In this document: one piece after another, positions 8,925 to 18,814 of the stretch
Layout of the letters: every line of letters starts with the position of its first letter
How positions within the stretch are numbered: position 1 is the stretch's first letter
Assembly (NCBI GenBank): GCA_947504115.1
Contig: CANNGH010000004.1
Span: 1-64,000, forward strand
DNA length: 64,000 nucleotides
Direction: 5' to 3'
Source: an uncultured Sedimentitalea sp.
GTDB lineage: Bacteria > Pseudomonadota > Alphaproteobacteria > Rhodobacterales > Rhodobacteraceae
Program-made: the position numbers and the translations under genes
Notes under the pieces: generated by a model
What the model saw: the letters and a program-made list of their open reading frames with translations, nothing else
Databases searched by the model: none
Told to the model about the DNA's origin: nothing

Positions 8925-10226
8925 TTACCTGTTCAGATGATCGAGACGGGCGCGCACCGACAGGCCATGCGCCTCGAGGCTTTCGGAGCGTGCCAGCGTT
9001 TCGGCGGCGGGACCGATGGCGCGCAGCGCCTCGGGGCTCATGCGGGTGAGGGTGGTGCGTTTGAGGAAATCCATGACCGACAGCCCCGAGGAGAACCGGG
9101 CCGACCGCGCGGTGGGCAACACATGATTTGGCCCGCCGACGTAATCGCCGATCGCTTCGGGCGTCCACTGGCCCAGAAAGATCGCGCCGGCATGGATGCA
9201 TCTGTCGGCCAGCGGCTGCGGCTCTGCCACGCAGAGCGCCAGATGTTCCGGCGCGACGCGATTGGAAAGCGCCGCCGCCTCGTCCAGATCGCGCACCACG
9301 ATCACCGCGCCGTAATCGCGCCAGCTTGCCTGCGCGATGGCGCGCCGTTCCAGCGTTTCCAGCCGCTTGTCCACCGCGTCACTCACCGCCTGTGCAAAAC
9401 CGGGATCATCGGTGATCAGCAGCGACTGCGCGCTTTCGTCATGTTCCGCCTGGCTGAGCAGATCCAGCGCGATCCAGTCGGGATCATTGTTGCGGTCCGC
9501 GATCACCAGGATTTCGGACGGCCCGGCGATCATGTCGATGCCGACCCTGCCGAAGACCCGCCGCTTGGCGGCAGCGACGTAGGCGTTGCCGGGGCCGGTG
9601 ATCTTGTCCACGGCGGCAATGGTTTCGGTGCCGTAGGCCAATGCGGCAATCGCCTGTGCCCCCCCGACGCGATAGATTTCGTCCACGCCCGAGATTTGCG
9701 CGGCAAGCAGCACCAACGGGTTCACCACACCGTCCGGTGTGGGCACCGCCACGGCAAGACGTTCGACGCCGGCAACCTTGGCGGGGATGGCGTTCATCAG
9801 CACGGAGGACGGATAAGACGCCAATCCGCCCGGCACATAAAGCCCCGCAGCCGAGACCGGAGTCCAGCGCCAGCCAAGCGTCGCGCCTGCCTCATCGGTC
9901 CATTGCGCATCTTCGGGCATCTGGCGGGCGTGATAGACGCGGATGCGCTCGGCGGCCAGGTCCAGCGCCGCGCGGTCCTCGTGCGAGACCTGCGCAGTCG
10001 CCTGCGCGATCTCGTCCGAGGAGAACGCCAGCCGCTCGGGCGTCAGGTTCAGCCGGTCGAACCGCGCGGTCAGATCGATCAGTGCCGCATCGCCGCGTTC
10101 CCGAACATCCGCGATGATCCCGGCGACGGTCGCATCCACATCGGGACTGTCCTCGCGTTTGGCCCCCAGAAGGGCGGTAAAGCGGGATTCGAAATCCGGT
10201 GCGGTCGTGTCGAGCAGAACAGCCAT
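8925..10226 (-). CDS. hisD: histidinol dehydrogenase
   Basis: HisD catalyses the last two oxidation steps of histidine synthesis, L-histidinol to L-histidine, using NAD and zinc. The protein is 433 residues, normal for the family. The signature AGPSEILVIADRNNDP (near residue 235) continues into the D-L-L-S-Q-A-E-H-D zinc-ligand region, and the GPNHVLPT motif near 355 is also clear. The ATG is at 10226, and the stop lies just ahead of UPF0262. No other his genes are in the window. Confidence 0.97.
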   Translation of the reverse strand: MAVLLDTTAPDFESRFTALLGAKREDSPDVDATVAGIIADVRERGDAALIDLTARFDRLNLTPERLAFSSDEIAQATAQVSHEDRAALDLAAERIRVYHARQMPEDAQWTDEAGATLGWRWTPVSAAGLYVPGGLASYPSSVLMNAIPAKVAGVERLAVAVPTPDGVVNPLVLLAAQISGVDEIYRVGGAQAIAALAYGTETIAAVDKITGPGNAYVAAAKRRVFGRVGIDMIAGPSEILVIADRNNDPDWIALDLLSQAEHDESAQSLLITDDPGFAQAVSDAVDKRLETLERRAIAQASWRDYGAVIVVRDLDEAAALSNRVAPEHLALCVAEPQPLADRCIHAGAIFLGQWTPEAIGDYVGGPNHVLPTARSARFSSGLSVMDFLKRTTLTRMSPEALRAIGPAAETLARSESLEAHGLSVRARLDHLNR

Positions 10227-10301
10227 GGTCCCTCCAGTCAGGCAGGGACATAGCCGCCGCGTGCGCCAGCCTCAAGACAAAGCCGCCGCAAACCCCCCGA
10301 T

Positions 10302-10784
10302 CTATGCCGCCTGGCCCGGAACATTCACCACAACGACCTCGCGCCGTCCGCCGAGAGTCAGAACCAGACCGGTGATGATGAAGATGCTGCCCAGGATGAA
10401 GCCGACGAAACTTGCGAAACCCGTGAGCAGCCCCGCGCCCAGCGAAGCTCCCAGAGCGGCCGCGGCTTGCGATGCCTCGTCGGCCCCGGCGGCGGCTGTA
10501 TCGCTGATGACGCTGGACGCAGCGGTTCCCGACAAAATGAGGACCGAGAGAGGCAGCGCGAATATCAAAAGACCCGAGAGCAGAAAGCCGCGTCCGAACG
10601 CCCGCCGGACGGTGGGTGCGAACATGATGATGGCGAAGACCGAAAGAAACAGCGCGATGCCCAGATAGCTTCCTGTATCGGACGCCGCATCTGCAACACC
10701 GAAGGATGCAAAGAGCGGCGTACCGGCAAGGAATCCGACGATCGAGAAAATGATCGCAGCGACAATTTTTCCAATGACACGCAT
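10302..10784 (-). CDS. hypothetical multi-pass membrane protein
   Basis: About 160 residues with three or four hydrophobic segments: an N-terminal one (IVAAIIFSIVGFLAG), two in the middle (YLGIALFLSVFAIIMF and GFLLSGLLIFALPLSVLIL), and a Gly/Ala-rich C-terminal one ending near VNVPGQAA. I chose the ATG at 10784 because GGAGGAG lies 11 bases upstream; the frame itself opens at 10859. I recognise no family. It sits between DUF2948 and hisD on the same strand, with about 75 bases to hisD. Confidence 0.65.
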   Translation of the reverse strand: MRVIGKIVAAIIFSIVGFLAGTPLFASFGVADAASDTGSYLGIALFLSVFAIIMFAPTVRRAFGRGFLLSGLLIFALPLSVLILSGTAASSVISDTAAAGADEASQAAAALGASLGAGLLTGFASFVGFILGSIFIITGLVLTLGGRREVVVVNVPGQAA

Positions 10785-10895
10785 GTGAGTCCCGGCTCCT
10801 CCGTTATCGGTATCCGCGGCGGTTCCGTCGCGACGCGTTTGGCCACGGATGACGGTCAAAAGCTAAGATTTGACTAACGGAGGTTCAGGTTTGGC

Positions 10896-11366
10896 CTATT
10901 CCGGGTGTTCCGGTGTCTTTCCCGATGGTGCGAGATACGGGCGGGTCACGTCCTTGAGCGTCACGTCCAGCGCCTCGACATCGAGACGGATCGCGCCGTC
11001 TCCGGCAAGTGTCAGCAGAAGATCGCCGCTGACGTCATCGGACGGTTCGAAACCGATGGAAAGCAGCGACAGGATCACGTCCTTGTCGTTGCGATCCAGC
11101 CCCTGACTGGAAACGTGGCGCACGTTTTCCACCACCAGCAGCGCGCGCACCCTTTGCGGCGCGCGCCTCTGACGGCCCGAACCCTCCCACCGGAACCGGT
11201 TGAGCAGGATGGCGAAACGCTGCCGTGCCGGAACCCACGATATTTCAGTGATCGGAAACACCGCATCCTGCGCCAGCGAGGATAGCACCCGAAGGTCGTC
11301 CTGCTCCTGCGCGCCCAGGTTCAATGGCGCCTCGCGGCCCTCTTCGAATGTCGCGTCGTCTGTCAA
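10896..11366 (-). CDS. DUF2948 family protein
   Basis: This 156-residue protein matches DUF2948, found mainly in Alphaproteobacteria next to murA. Recognisable blocks are [30 protein letters not shown], and the [12 protein letters not shown] stretch. The only reasonable start is TTG at 11366, which overlaps the murA stop (TTGA) and suggests coupling to murA. The function is unknown. Confidence 0.88.
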   Translation of the reverse strand: MTDDATFEEGREAPLNLGAQEQDDLRVLSSLAQDAVFPITEISWVPARQRFAILLNRFRWEGSGRQRRAPQRVRALLVVENVRHVSSQGLDRNDKDVILSLLSIGFEPSDDVSGDLLLTLAGDGAIRLDVEALDVTLKDVTRPYLAPSGKTPEHPE

Positions 11367-12631
11367 CTTGCCTTGATCCGTTCTATTTTCGCGCCCACGC
11401 CTTCCAGCTTGCGCACAACATGCTCGTATCCGCGATCCAGATGATAGACCCGGCTGACCAGCGTTTCGCCTTCTGCGGCCAGCCCGGCGAGAATCAGCGA
11501 GACACTGGCGCGCAGATCCGTCGCCATCACCGGCGCGCCTTTCAGCCGCTCGACCCCGGTGACGGTAGCAGTGCCGCCGTGAACGTCAATGTCCGCGCCC
11601 ATGCGGATCAGTTCGGGCGCATGCATGAAGCGGTTCTCGAATATGGTTTCCTCCAGCACGCTGACGCCGTCGGCCGTGGCCAGCAGCGCCATCATCTGCG
11701 CCTGAAGGTCCGTGGGAAAGCCGGGAAAGGGTTGCGTTGTCACGTTCACCGCCCGGACGTGATCGCCGCGCCGCTTCACGCGCAGGCCGTTCGCGGTTTC
11801 GGTCACGTCGATCCCGGCCTCGTCCAGCTTGTCGCAGAATGCACCGACAAGATCGCGCCGCCCGCCCAAAAGCTCGACCTCGCCGCCGCAGATCGCGGGG
11901 GCCAGCATATAGGTGCCCAGTTCGATCCGGTCGGTCACGACGGGGTGGGTCGCGCCATGCAAGCGTTCCACGCCCTGAATGGTGATGGTCCCGGTTCCCG
12001 CCCCTTCGATCTGCGCGCCCATGCGGCCGAGGCATTCGGCCAGATCCACGATTTCGGGTTCGCGCGCGGCGTTTTCGATCACCGTCGTGCCGCGCGCCAG
12101 CGTTGCCGCCATCAGCGCGTTTTCGGTCGCACCGACCGAGACGATGGGAAAGTCGATGCGCCCGCCCTTCAGACCGCCGGGAGCGCGCGCGTGAACATAG
12201 CCGTCGCGCAGGTCCATCTCGGCCCCCAGCGCCTCGAGCGCGCGCAGGTGCAGATCGACCGGCCGCGCCCCGATGGCGCAACCGCCGGGCAGTGACACGA
12301 TCGCATGTCCGTCCCGCGCCAGCATCGGCCCCAGCACCAGGATCGAGGCACGCATCTTGCGCACGATGTCGTAATCCGCCCGGTGATTGGTCAGGTCGTG
12401 GCTGGACATGGCCAGAACCTGACCGTCCTGCAGGCTGCAGACCTCGGCCCCGAGCGAGGCCAGAAGATCGCTCATGGTGCGGATGTCGCTCAGCCGCGGC
12501 GCGTTGGTCAGGGTCAGGGGTTCGTCGCTCAGCAATGTCGCCGGCATCAGCGTCAGGCAGGCGTTCTTGGCGCCCGCAATCGGGATCTGACCGCTCAGCG
12601 GCCCGTTCCCTGTCACCAGAATCGAATCCAT
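11363..12631 (-). CDS. murA: UDP-N-acetylglucosamine 1-carboxyvinyltransferase
   Basis: MurA transfers enolpyruvate from PEP to UDP-GlcNAc, the first committed step of peptidoglycan synthesis. The protein is 422 residues, standard length, with the N-terminal block ISGAKNA-like [18 protein letters not shown] and the active-site loop [16 protein letters not shown], whose Cys is the catalytic residue and fosfomycin target. The ATG is at 12631. It lies two codons after the small ORF at 12638-12796, and its stop overlaps DUF2948. It supplies precursors to the Mur ligases in the dcw cluster 20 kb away. Confidence 0.97.
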   Translation of the reverse strand: MDSILVTGNGPLSGQIPIAGAKNACLTLMPATLLSDEPLTLTNAPRLSDIRTMSDLLASLGAEVCSLQDGQVLAMSSHDLTNHRADYDIVRKMRASILVLGPMLARDGHAIVSLPGGCAIGARPVDLHLRALEALGAEMDLRDGYVHARAPGGLKGGRIDFPIVSVGATENALMAATLARGTTVIENAAREPEIVDLAECLGRMGAQIEGAGTGTITIQGVERLHGATHPVVTDRIELGTYMLAPAICGGEVELLGGRRDLVGAFCDKLDEAGIDVTETANGLRVKRRGDHVRAVNVTTQPFPGFPTDLQAQMMALLATADGVSVLEETIFENRFMHAPELIRMGADIDVHGGTATVTGVERLKGAPVMATDLRASVSLILAGLAAEGETLVSRVYHLDRGYEHVVRKLEGVGAKIERIKAS

Positions 12632-12637
12632 GCGCTG

Positions 12638-12796
12638 TTAATCCTTGCTCTTGCCTGCCTCGTCACCCGTTTTCCCGGTCCGCGCGCGCGCTTGCGCCTT
12701 GCGCTTGGCCATGTTGGCCTTCAGCGCCGCCTTGAGCCTGTCATGCCGGTCAGCCGCCGGCTTGCGCCGGTCGGCCGGAGTGGGTTTTTCCGCCAT
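12638..12796 (-). CDS. small basic protein upstream of murA
   Basis: A 52-residue frame starts at ATG 12796 with GGAGAGG about 4 bases upstream and stops six bases before murA. The product is very rich in Lys, Arg and Ala (for example LKAALKANMAKRKAQARART). I recognise no domain. The good ribosome-binding site, tight spacing and codon usage make it a likely real gene. A basic, disordered protein of this sort could bind nucleic acid or membranes; that is conjecture. Confidence 0.6.
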   Translation of the reverse strand: MAEKPTPADRRKPAADRHDRLKAALKANMAKRKAQARARTGKTGDEAGKSKD

Positions 12797-12965
12797 GGCC
12801 CTCTCCTACAGCCTCGCTCGCCTCCGGTCCAGATTATGCATGACTCTTTTACCGCACGGCTTTCTTTGATCCCGCCGGAGCGAATGGTCCGCGCTGACAG
12901 GTGGAAAATCGCGAATATGCCCTTGCGCGGATAGCAAATTGCGTCTAGTCACCCGCTTCACCGGC

Positions 12966-13040
<75 letters not shown>

Positions 13041-13482
13041 TGATCGTTTCTGGAAAGCGCCAGATCGTTCTCCCTCTTTCGTCAAAGAATTGCCTCCGCC
13101 GTGGTGAAAGGTGTCGATAGCTGCCTTTCAATGCGTTGTGGCTGAGCGTGAGCAGCGTGGACGAGCACTAAATCGCTTCGCGATAGGGCGCGTGTAGACT
13201 TGCCATGAACAGCAGCCATTCGCTTGTCGCGTAGCACTTAACACGGGCTCAAAGCCGTCGCTTGCGGCGCCTTGCATCAACGTCTGCTTTCGGGCGCAGG
13301 CGAGCGCGAGGGAGCCGATGAGAGGCAAGCCTTTTTTGACGAAAAAATGCAACTTCGGCTGGGCGCCGATCGACAGGATGAGGCCTAACACGCAGTGCAC
13401 GGGTTTGTCGCGATCCTGACCCGCCTCATATCTCCACAAAACGCGCGGTGCGATGCTTTCAAAAAGGCCAGGAACACCTCCG
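13041..13482. other. non-coding stretch beside tRNA-Thr, possible repeat relic
   Basis: About 440 bases with no convincing gene. An open minus-strand frame (13128-13439) encodes a Cys/Arg/Thr-rich sequence without domain features or a ribosome-binding site, and I treat it as spurious. Base composition is lower in GC than neighbouring genes. The position directly 3' of a tRNA suggests residue of a past insertion or a dispersed intergenic repeat; this is inference. No terminal repeats or transposase motifs were seen. Confidence 0.4.
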
Positions 13483-14697
13483 CTACATCAGCGGCGTTTG
13501 CATCATCTGCAGATGCAGCGCCTTGCCGTCGTAGGGATGCGCCTCGCAGACGGCTTCGTCCAGTTCGACGCCGATTCCGGGCTCGTCCGACGGGATAACG
13601 GCGCCATCCTGCCACGCGATCTTTGTCCTGAGCAGTTCTTCATGGAAGCCGCCCCATTGCTGCAGCGATTCCAGGATGAGAAAATTGGGCAGCGTCACCG
13701 CGAACTGGATGTTGGCGGCGCCAATGATCGGGCCGCAATAGCAATGCGGGGCGATCTGGATGTGATACGCTTCGGCCATCGCGGCGATTTTCTTGCTCTC
13801 CAGAATACCGCCGGCGCGGCCCGCATTGGGTTGCAGGATGCTGGCGGCGCGGTTCTCGATGATGCGGGCGAACTCGAACCTTGTCGTCAGCCGCTCGCCG
13901 GTGGCGACGGGGATCGTCGTGCCCCGCGCAACCGCCGCCATCACTTCGGGCATGTCGGGCGGCACCGGTTCCTCGAACCACAACGGATCGTAAGGTTCGA
14001 TGGCCCGCGCCATCCGCAGCGCCCCGGACGCGGTAAACTGGCCATGGGTGCCGAACAGGATGTCGGCCTTGCCGCCGACCGCGTCCCGGATCGCCCCGAC
14101 CATGCGCACCGAGAGATCGATGTCGCCAAGGCGCGGCTGGTGCCCGTCGAACGCGGTATAAGGCCCCGCGGGGTCCAGCTTGACGGCGTCGAACCCCTGC
14201 TCGACGTAACGGATGGCGCATTGTGCTGCCATGTCGGGATCGTTGTAGACGTTCCTTTAAGGATCGTCGGCCTCGGACGGCTCGGCGCTGCCGGTATGGG
14301 GATAGAGGTTGGTATAGGTGCGCAGCGTCTCGTGCACCCGGCCGCCGAGAAGTTGATGGACGGGCCGGCCGGCCTCCTTGCCGATGATGTCCCAGCAGGC
14401 GATTTCCAGCGCCGAGACGCAGCCCATGACCGACACGTCGGGCCGCTGGGTAAAGCCCGAGGAATAGGCGCGGCGAAAGAAAGTCTCGATGTCGTGGGGA
14501 TCGTGCCCGACCAGATAGCGTTCGGCCATGTCCTCGATCATCCGGGCCGTGACATGAGGCGAGAACGTGGCGTTATAAGCCTCGCCATAGCCGACGACGC
14601 CGCCATCGGTGACCAGTTTGACGAAGATGAAGTATCGCCCGCCGATTCCGGGCGGCGGATTGCCGACGACGAAGGTCTTGACGTCGGTGATCTTCAT
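13483..14697 (-). pseudogene. galactonate-dehydratase-like enolase-superfamily gene, interrupted by stop
   Basis: This is a mandelate racemase/muconate lactonizing enzyme homologue of the sugar-acid dehydratase type, about 404 codons from ATG 14697. The N-terminal capping domain starts MKITDVKTFVV; in the barrel there are AVKLDP, PLWFEEP, ATGER, SILQP and APHCYCGP, corresponding to the catalytic Lys region, metal ligands and general-acid His. An in-frame TAA at 14257-14259 splits it. Removing the six bases TTAAAG restores DDPNVYND, as in relatives, so a 6-bp insertion is the likely cause. Both halves otherwise remain in the same frame. The upstream part would give about 147 residues. Its substrate is unknown; acid sugars are the usual substrates. 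Confidence 0.85.
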
Positions 14698-14723
14698 GGT
14701 TCGCTCCTGACGATGGCCGGCGC

Positions 14724-15173
14724 TCAGGGTTGCGGTCTGGGCGTTTCTCGCGCGCAAGGCCGGATATCGCGGTCTTTTGCCGTTCTGCTCCAGACTCCGG
14801 AGATGCGCCGCAGGATGGCGTGCACGACCAGCCCCAGCGCCGCCCCGGCACCGATGCCGCTGACGTCGGCGACGAGGTCCGCGATCTCGCCCGATCTGCC
14901 GACATAGGGCTGGATCAGCTCGATCAGTCCGCCATAGGCCGCCGCCGCAAGGGCACCTTTCAGCAGACCCTTGGGATAAAGCGCGGCACAGGGCAGGACA
15001 AGCGCCGCGAAGGCCAGGAAATGGTGGGTCTTGTCGCTGCCCGGGGCGCTGGGTTCCATGCTCATCGGGATCAGGGTCAGGGCGCCGATGATGATTGCGA
15101 TCGCCATCGTCAACCAGATGGCGAGCGTTCGGCGGCTTGTCGCGTGAGGGAGGTCGGTTCGGGAACTGGACAT
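14724..15173 (-). CDS. VanZ-like membrane protein
   Basis: This protein is about 149 residues with four hydrophobic helices and the VanZ-type motif sequence DKTHHFLAFAAL followed by AYGGLIELIQPYVGRSGEIAD. The start at ATG 15173 (MSSSRTDLPHA) is chosen over the longer frame to 15317, whose extra residues look non-coding. Bacterial VanZ-like proteins are poorly understood; the family is named after a teicoplanin-resistance protein. It lies between the ABC transporter and the broken dehydratase, ending 26 bases before the latter's start. Confidence 0.75.
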   Translation of the reverse strand: MSSSRTDLPHATSRRTLAIWLTMAIAIIIGALTLIPMSMEPSAPGSDKTHHFLAFAALVLPCAALYPKGLLKGALAAAAYGGLIELIQPYVGRSGEIADLVADVSGIGAGAALGLVVHAILRRISGVWSRTAKDRDIRPCARETPRPQP

Positions 15174-15313
15174 GAAACTCGTCTTACGGCGTGTCGGGAA
15201 GGCGTGGCAAGGCGTGCGCCGCGAAAGTCGGGGCACGTTTCCGTCACCTGTTATCAGCGATTTGCCCTGCATACCATCGCGTGACGGCGCGCATGGAGTC
15301 GGCACAGCATGTT

Positions 15314-16936
15314 TCAAGACGCCTCGCGCCGGCGCAATTCCCGTTCCCGTTCGCGCGCGGCGGTAAGCCAGTCGGGGTCCATCTGCGGCACCGATTCAAG
15401 AAGGCGCTTGGTATAGGTTTCCTGCGGATCGCCAAAAATCGCATCGCGGTCGTCCTGCTCGACGATGCGCCCGTTCTTCAGCACGATCACCTTGTGTGCA
15501 ATGGCCTCGACAGTGGCAAGGTCATGCGTGATGAACAGGAAGGTCAGGCCGAGGTCGTGCTGAAGCCGCACCAGAAGTTTCAGGATGCCTTCGGCCACCA
15601 GTTGATCCAGCGCGCTCGTCACCTCGTCGCAGACGATGAATTCCGGCTCGGCGGCAAGGGCGCGGGCGATGCCGACGCGTTGCTTCTGTCCGCCCGAGAG
15701 CTCGCCCGGCTTGCGGTCGAGAAAGGCCGGATCAAGATCCACCAGCTCCATCAGTTCGGCCACCCGCGCACGCAGCTTGCGCCCCCGTCGGCCGGTGAAT
15801 TTCGTGACCGGGCGTGACAGGGTCTCGCGGATCGTATGGCGCGGATTCAGTGACGTGTCGGCCGACTGATAGATCATCTGGATGTTGCGAAGCGTGCGGG
15901 CATCGCGCTTTTCCAGACGCGGCTCAAGCGGGGCATCGCGCCACAGGATCTCGCCGGCCTCGGGCGGCAGAAGTCCCGCCAGAACCCGCGCAAGTGTCGA
16001 TTTGCCCGAGCCGCTTTCGCCCACAACCGCCGTCGTGCGTCCGCGCGGGATGGTGAAATCCAGATCGTGCAGTACCGTGGCCTTGCCATACCCTGCCGTC
16101 ACGCCCTGACCCCGGATCAGCGTTTCGCTGGCCTTCGTTTCCTCCGCGGGGCGGCGGAACGAGCGCACCGCCCAGAGCGAGCGCGTATAATCCTGCTGCG
16201 GATTATCCAGCATCTCGCGCGTTGTCGCCGTCTCGACCTCTTCGCCGTCCTTCATCACGCAGATGCGGTCGGCCATCTGGCTGACCACCGCCAGATCGTG
16301 GGTAATGTAGATCGCGGCGGTGTCGTATTGATCCACGATGTCGCGGATCGCGCCCAGCACCTCGATCTGCGTCGTCACGTCGAGCGCGGTTGTCGGTTCG
16401 TCGAAGATGATCAGATCCGGACGACAAGCCATCGCCATCGCCGTCATCGCCCGCTGAAGCTGGCCGCCCGACACCTGATGCGGATAGCGGAACCCGATCT
16501 CTTCGGGATCGGGCAATTGCATCTGGCGATAAAGCGCGATGGCGTCCTTTTCGGCTTCGGCCCGGCTGGCGACACCGTGCAGGCGCGGCGCTTCGCTATA
16601 TTGGTCGATCAGTTTCATCGACGGGTTGAAACTGGCGGCGGCGGATTGCGCCACATAGGCGATGCGTTTGCCGTGCAGCTTGCGCAACTCGCCGCGCGAC
16701 AGCCCGAGAAGCTCGGTGTCATCGAACGTCACGCTGCCCCCGGCAAAGCGCACACCGTCGCGTGCAAAGCCCATGGCGGCCAGCCCCGCCGAGCTTTTGC
16801 CCGCACCGCTTTCCCCCACGAGACCCAGAACCTCGCCCCGGTCGAGATCGAGGTTGATGCCCTTGAGGATCACGACGGGATCGCGCCGGTCCCCGGCTTC
16901 GAGGCGCAGATCGCGGATGGTCAGAAGATTTCCCAT
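15314..16936 (-). CDS. peptide/sugar-type ABC transporter, fused double ATPase
   Basis: This 540-residue protein contains two complete nucleotide-binding domains in tandem (DppD-DppF type). Domain 1 has Walker A GESGAGKSS (near residue 40), signature VSGGQLQRA and Walker B LIIFDEPTTALD. Domain 2 has GESGSGKST (near 305), LSGGQKQRV and FIVCDEVTSALD. It energises import by the two permeases and the binding protein encoded just upstream (16952-20380). Substrates of this class include oligopeptides, nickel and oligosaccharides; the neighbouring sugar-acid enzymes favour a carbohydrate, by inference. Confidence 0.93.
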   Translation of the reverse strand: MGNLLTIRDLRLEAGDRRDPVVILKGINLDLDRGEVLGLVGESGAGKSSAGLAAMGFARDGVRFAGGSVTFDDTELLGLSRGELRKLHGKRIAYVAQSAAASFNPSMKLIDQYSEAPRLHGVASRAEAEKDAIALYRQMQLPDPEEIGFRYPHQVSGGQLQRAMTAMAMACRPDLIIFDEPTTALDVTTQIEVLGAIRDIVDQYDTAAIYITHDLAVVSQMADRICVMKDGEEVETATTREMLDNPQQDYTRSLWAVRSFRRPAEETKASETLIRGQGVTAGYGKATVLHDLDFTIPRGRTTAVVGESGSGKSTLARVLAGLLPPEAGEILWRDAPLEPRLEKRDARTLRNIQMIYQSADTSLNPRHTIRETLSRPVTKFTGRRGRKLRARVAELMELVDLDPAFLDRKPGELSGGQKQRVGIARALAAEPEFIVCDEVTSALDQLVAEGILKLLVRLQHDLGLTFLFITHDLATVEAIAHKVIVLKNGRIVEQDDRDAIFGDPQETYTKRLLESVPQMDPDWLTAARERERELRRREAS

Positions 16937-16951
16937 GGCGTCCCCCTTTTC

Positions 16952-17770
16952 TCAGCTTTTCAGGCCGCTGGCGCGGTGCAGCATCCAGTCCACGATCAGG
17001 TTGATCGCGATAGTCAGCAGGGCGATGGCTCCGGCCGGGATCAGCGGCGTGATATCGCCGAAGGTGATCAGCGTGGCGTTTTCCTTGACCATGCTGCCCC
17101 AATCGGCGGTGGGCGGCTGGATGCCGATGCCCAGAAAGGACAGCGCCGCGATGAACAGGAACACGAAGCAGAACCGCACGCCGAATTCCGCGATCAGGGT
17201 CGAGCCGATATTGGGCAGGATCTCGCGCCGCAACAGGCGGAACGTGCCTTCGCCCCGCAGCCGCGCGGCCTCGACGAAATCCAGACCGACGACATTCATC
17301 GCCGCCGCCCGCGCCAGCCGATAGACCGGCGCGACATAGATCACCGCGATCACACCCACCATGTTCGGAATCGACGGCCCCACGATCGCCAGCAGCATCA
17401 GCGCCAGGATCAGCGGCGGCACCGCCATCAGCACATCGACCATGCGCGACAGCACCTCGTCCAGCCAGCCCGAGCGCAACGCGGCGAACATGCCAAGGAA
17501 CGCGCCGACGCTGAACGCGATACCGGTGGTCAGCAGCGCCAGACCGACGGTGTTGCGGGCGCCGTAGATCATCCGCGAAAGCATGTCGCGGCCCAGATTG
17601 TCGGTGCCCAGAGGGTGCGCCCGGCTCCAGGGCTGATAGGCGCCGCCGACGACCTGCGTTTCCCCATAGGGCGAGACCAGAGGCGCGAGGATGCCGGTCA
17701 GCAGGACTGCGAACAGGACGATCATGCCGGCGATGGCCGTGGGCGGCGCGGATTTGAGCAGTTTGACCAC
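16952..17770 (-). CDS. ABC transporter permease, DppC type
   Basis: This 272-residue inner-membrane protein has an N-terminal hydrophobic segment, then the HPLGTDNLGRDMLSRMIYGA motif typical of DppC/OppC, and the permease EAA-like loop (DFVEAARLRGEGTFRLLRRE) that contacts the ATPase. The start is GTG at 17770, four bases from the stop of the DppB-type gene. It works with its neighbours as a heterodimeric pore. Confidence 0.93.
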   Translation of the reverse strand: MVKLLKSAPPTAIAGMIVLFAVLLTGILAPLVSPYGETQVVGGAYQPWSRAHPLGTDNLGRDMLSRMIYGARNTVGLALLTTGIAFSVGAFLGMFAALRSGWLDEVLSRMVDVLMAVPPLILALMLLAIVGPSIPNMVGVIAVIYVAPVYRLARAAAMNVVGLDFVEAARLRGEGTFRLLRREILPNIGSTLIAEFGVRFCFVFLFIAALSFLGIGIQPPTADWGSMVKENATLITFGDITPLIPAGAIALLTIAINLIVDWMLHRASGLKS

Positions 17771-17773
17771 GGC

Positions 17774-18730
17774 TTATCTCCCATGTCGCAGGCGCGGGTT
17801 CGAGATCATCGAGATCACGTCCGCCAGCACGTTGAGCGTGATATAGACGGCGGCAAAGAACAGTCCGACCGCCTGCACCACGGGGAAATCGCGGCTCGAT
17901 ACCGCATCGACCAGCAATTGGCCCAGTCCCGGATAGGAAAACACGACCTCGACAACCACGACACCGACGATGAGATAGGCAAGGTTCAGCGCGACGACGT
18001 TGACGATGGGCGCCAGCGCGTTGGGCAGCGCGTGGCGCACGATGATCCGCCAGCGCGGCACGCCCTTCAGCCGCGCCATTTCGATATAGGGCGCGGCCAG
18101 CACGTTGATGATCGCCGCCCGTGTCATCCGCATCATGTGCGCGACCACGACAAGGATCAGGGTCAGGGCCGGCAGGAAGGTGCGGTAAAGCGCATCGCCA
18201 AGGCTGCTGGCCTCGTCGATGCGGGCCAGCGTGGGGAACAGGCCAAAGCGGATCGACAGGAACAGGATCAGCACATAAGCGACGAAGAATTCGGGCATGG
18301 AAATCGCCGAGAGCGCGCCGAGATTCACGCCGCGGTCAAACGCGGTGTTGCGCCAGAGCGCCGCCAGAAGCCCGAGCGTCAGCGCGATGGGAACGGCAAT
18401 GACGGCGGCATAGACCGCCAGGAACATGGTGTTGGCCAGCCGCGTGCCCAGAAGATCGGCGACCGATCTCCTCGAGGCGAGCGAAGTGCCGAAATCGCCC
18501 CGGAACACGCCGCCCAGCCAGTCGAGATAGCGCACATAGGGCGGCTGATCGAGCCCGAGTTCGGCGCGGAAGGCGGCGACCGTCTCGGGGGTCGCGGACT
18601 GGCCGAGAATCTGCTGGGCAAGGTCACCGGGCAAAAGCTCGATGCCGATGAACATCAGCGCCGAAACGATGAACAGCGTCAGGATACCGAGAAACAGGCG
18701 TCCCAGGACAAGCTTCTGAAGCCTAGACAT
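17774..18730 (-). CDS. ABC transporter permease, DppB type
   Basis: This 318-residue protein has six predicted membrane segments and the DppB-type N-terminus (LFLGILTLFIVSALMFIG). The EAA loop is ARLKGVPRWRIIVRHALPNA near residue 220. It is transcribed after the binding-protein gene and four bases before the DppC-type gene. No breaks were seen. Confidence 0.93.
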   Translation of the reverse strand: MSRLQKLVLGRLFLGILTLFIVSALMFIGIELLPGDLAQQILGQSATPETVAAFRAELGLDQPPYVRYLDWLGGVFRGDFGTSLASRRSVADLLGTRLANTMFLAVYAAVIAVPIALTLGLLAALWRNTAFDRGVNLGALSAISMPEFFVAYVLILFLSIRFGLFPTLARIDEASSLGDALYRTFLPALTLILVVVAHMMRMTRAAIINVLAAPYIEMARLKGVPRWRIIVRHALPNALAPIVNVVALNLAYLIVGVVVVEVVFSYPGLGQLLVDAVSSRDFPVVQAVGLFFAAVYITLNVLADVISMISNPRLRHGR

Positions 18731-18814
18731 GTGAAGGGCCTCCGGCCGGGGAAGGGGGCGTGCAGGAACAGGGGCGGGCGGCCGGTTTCACGACCCCCCG
18801 CCGCGAGCGTCGGA

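Noticed and set aside
7515-10253. 912-residue plus-strand frame opposite infA to hisD
   Set aside because: It is antisense to infA, the phosphatase, UPF0262 and hisD, all with strong family motifs, and shows no motif of its own.
13128-13439. 103-residue minus-strand frame near tRNA-Thr as a gene
   Set aside because: No ribosome-binding site, poor codon bias, and no domain; the region reads as non-coding.
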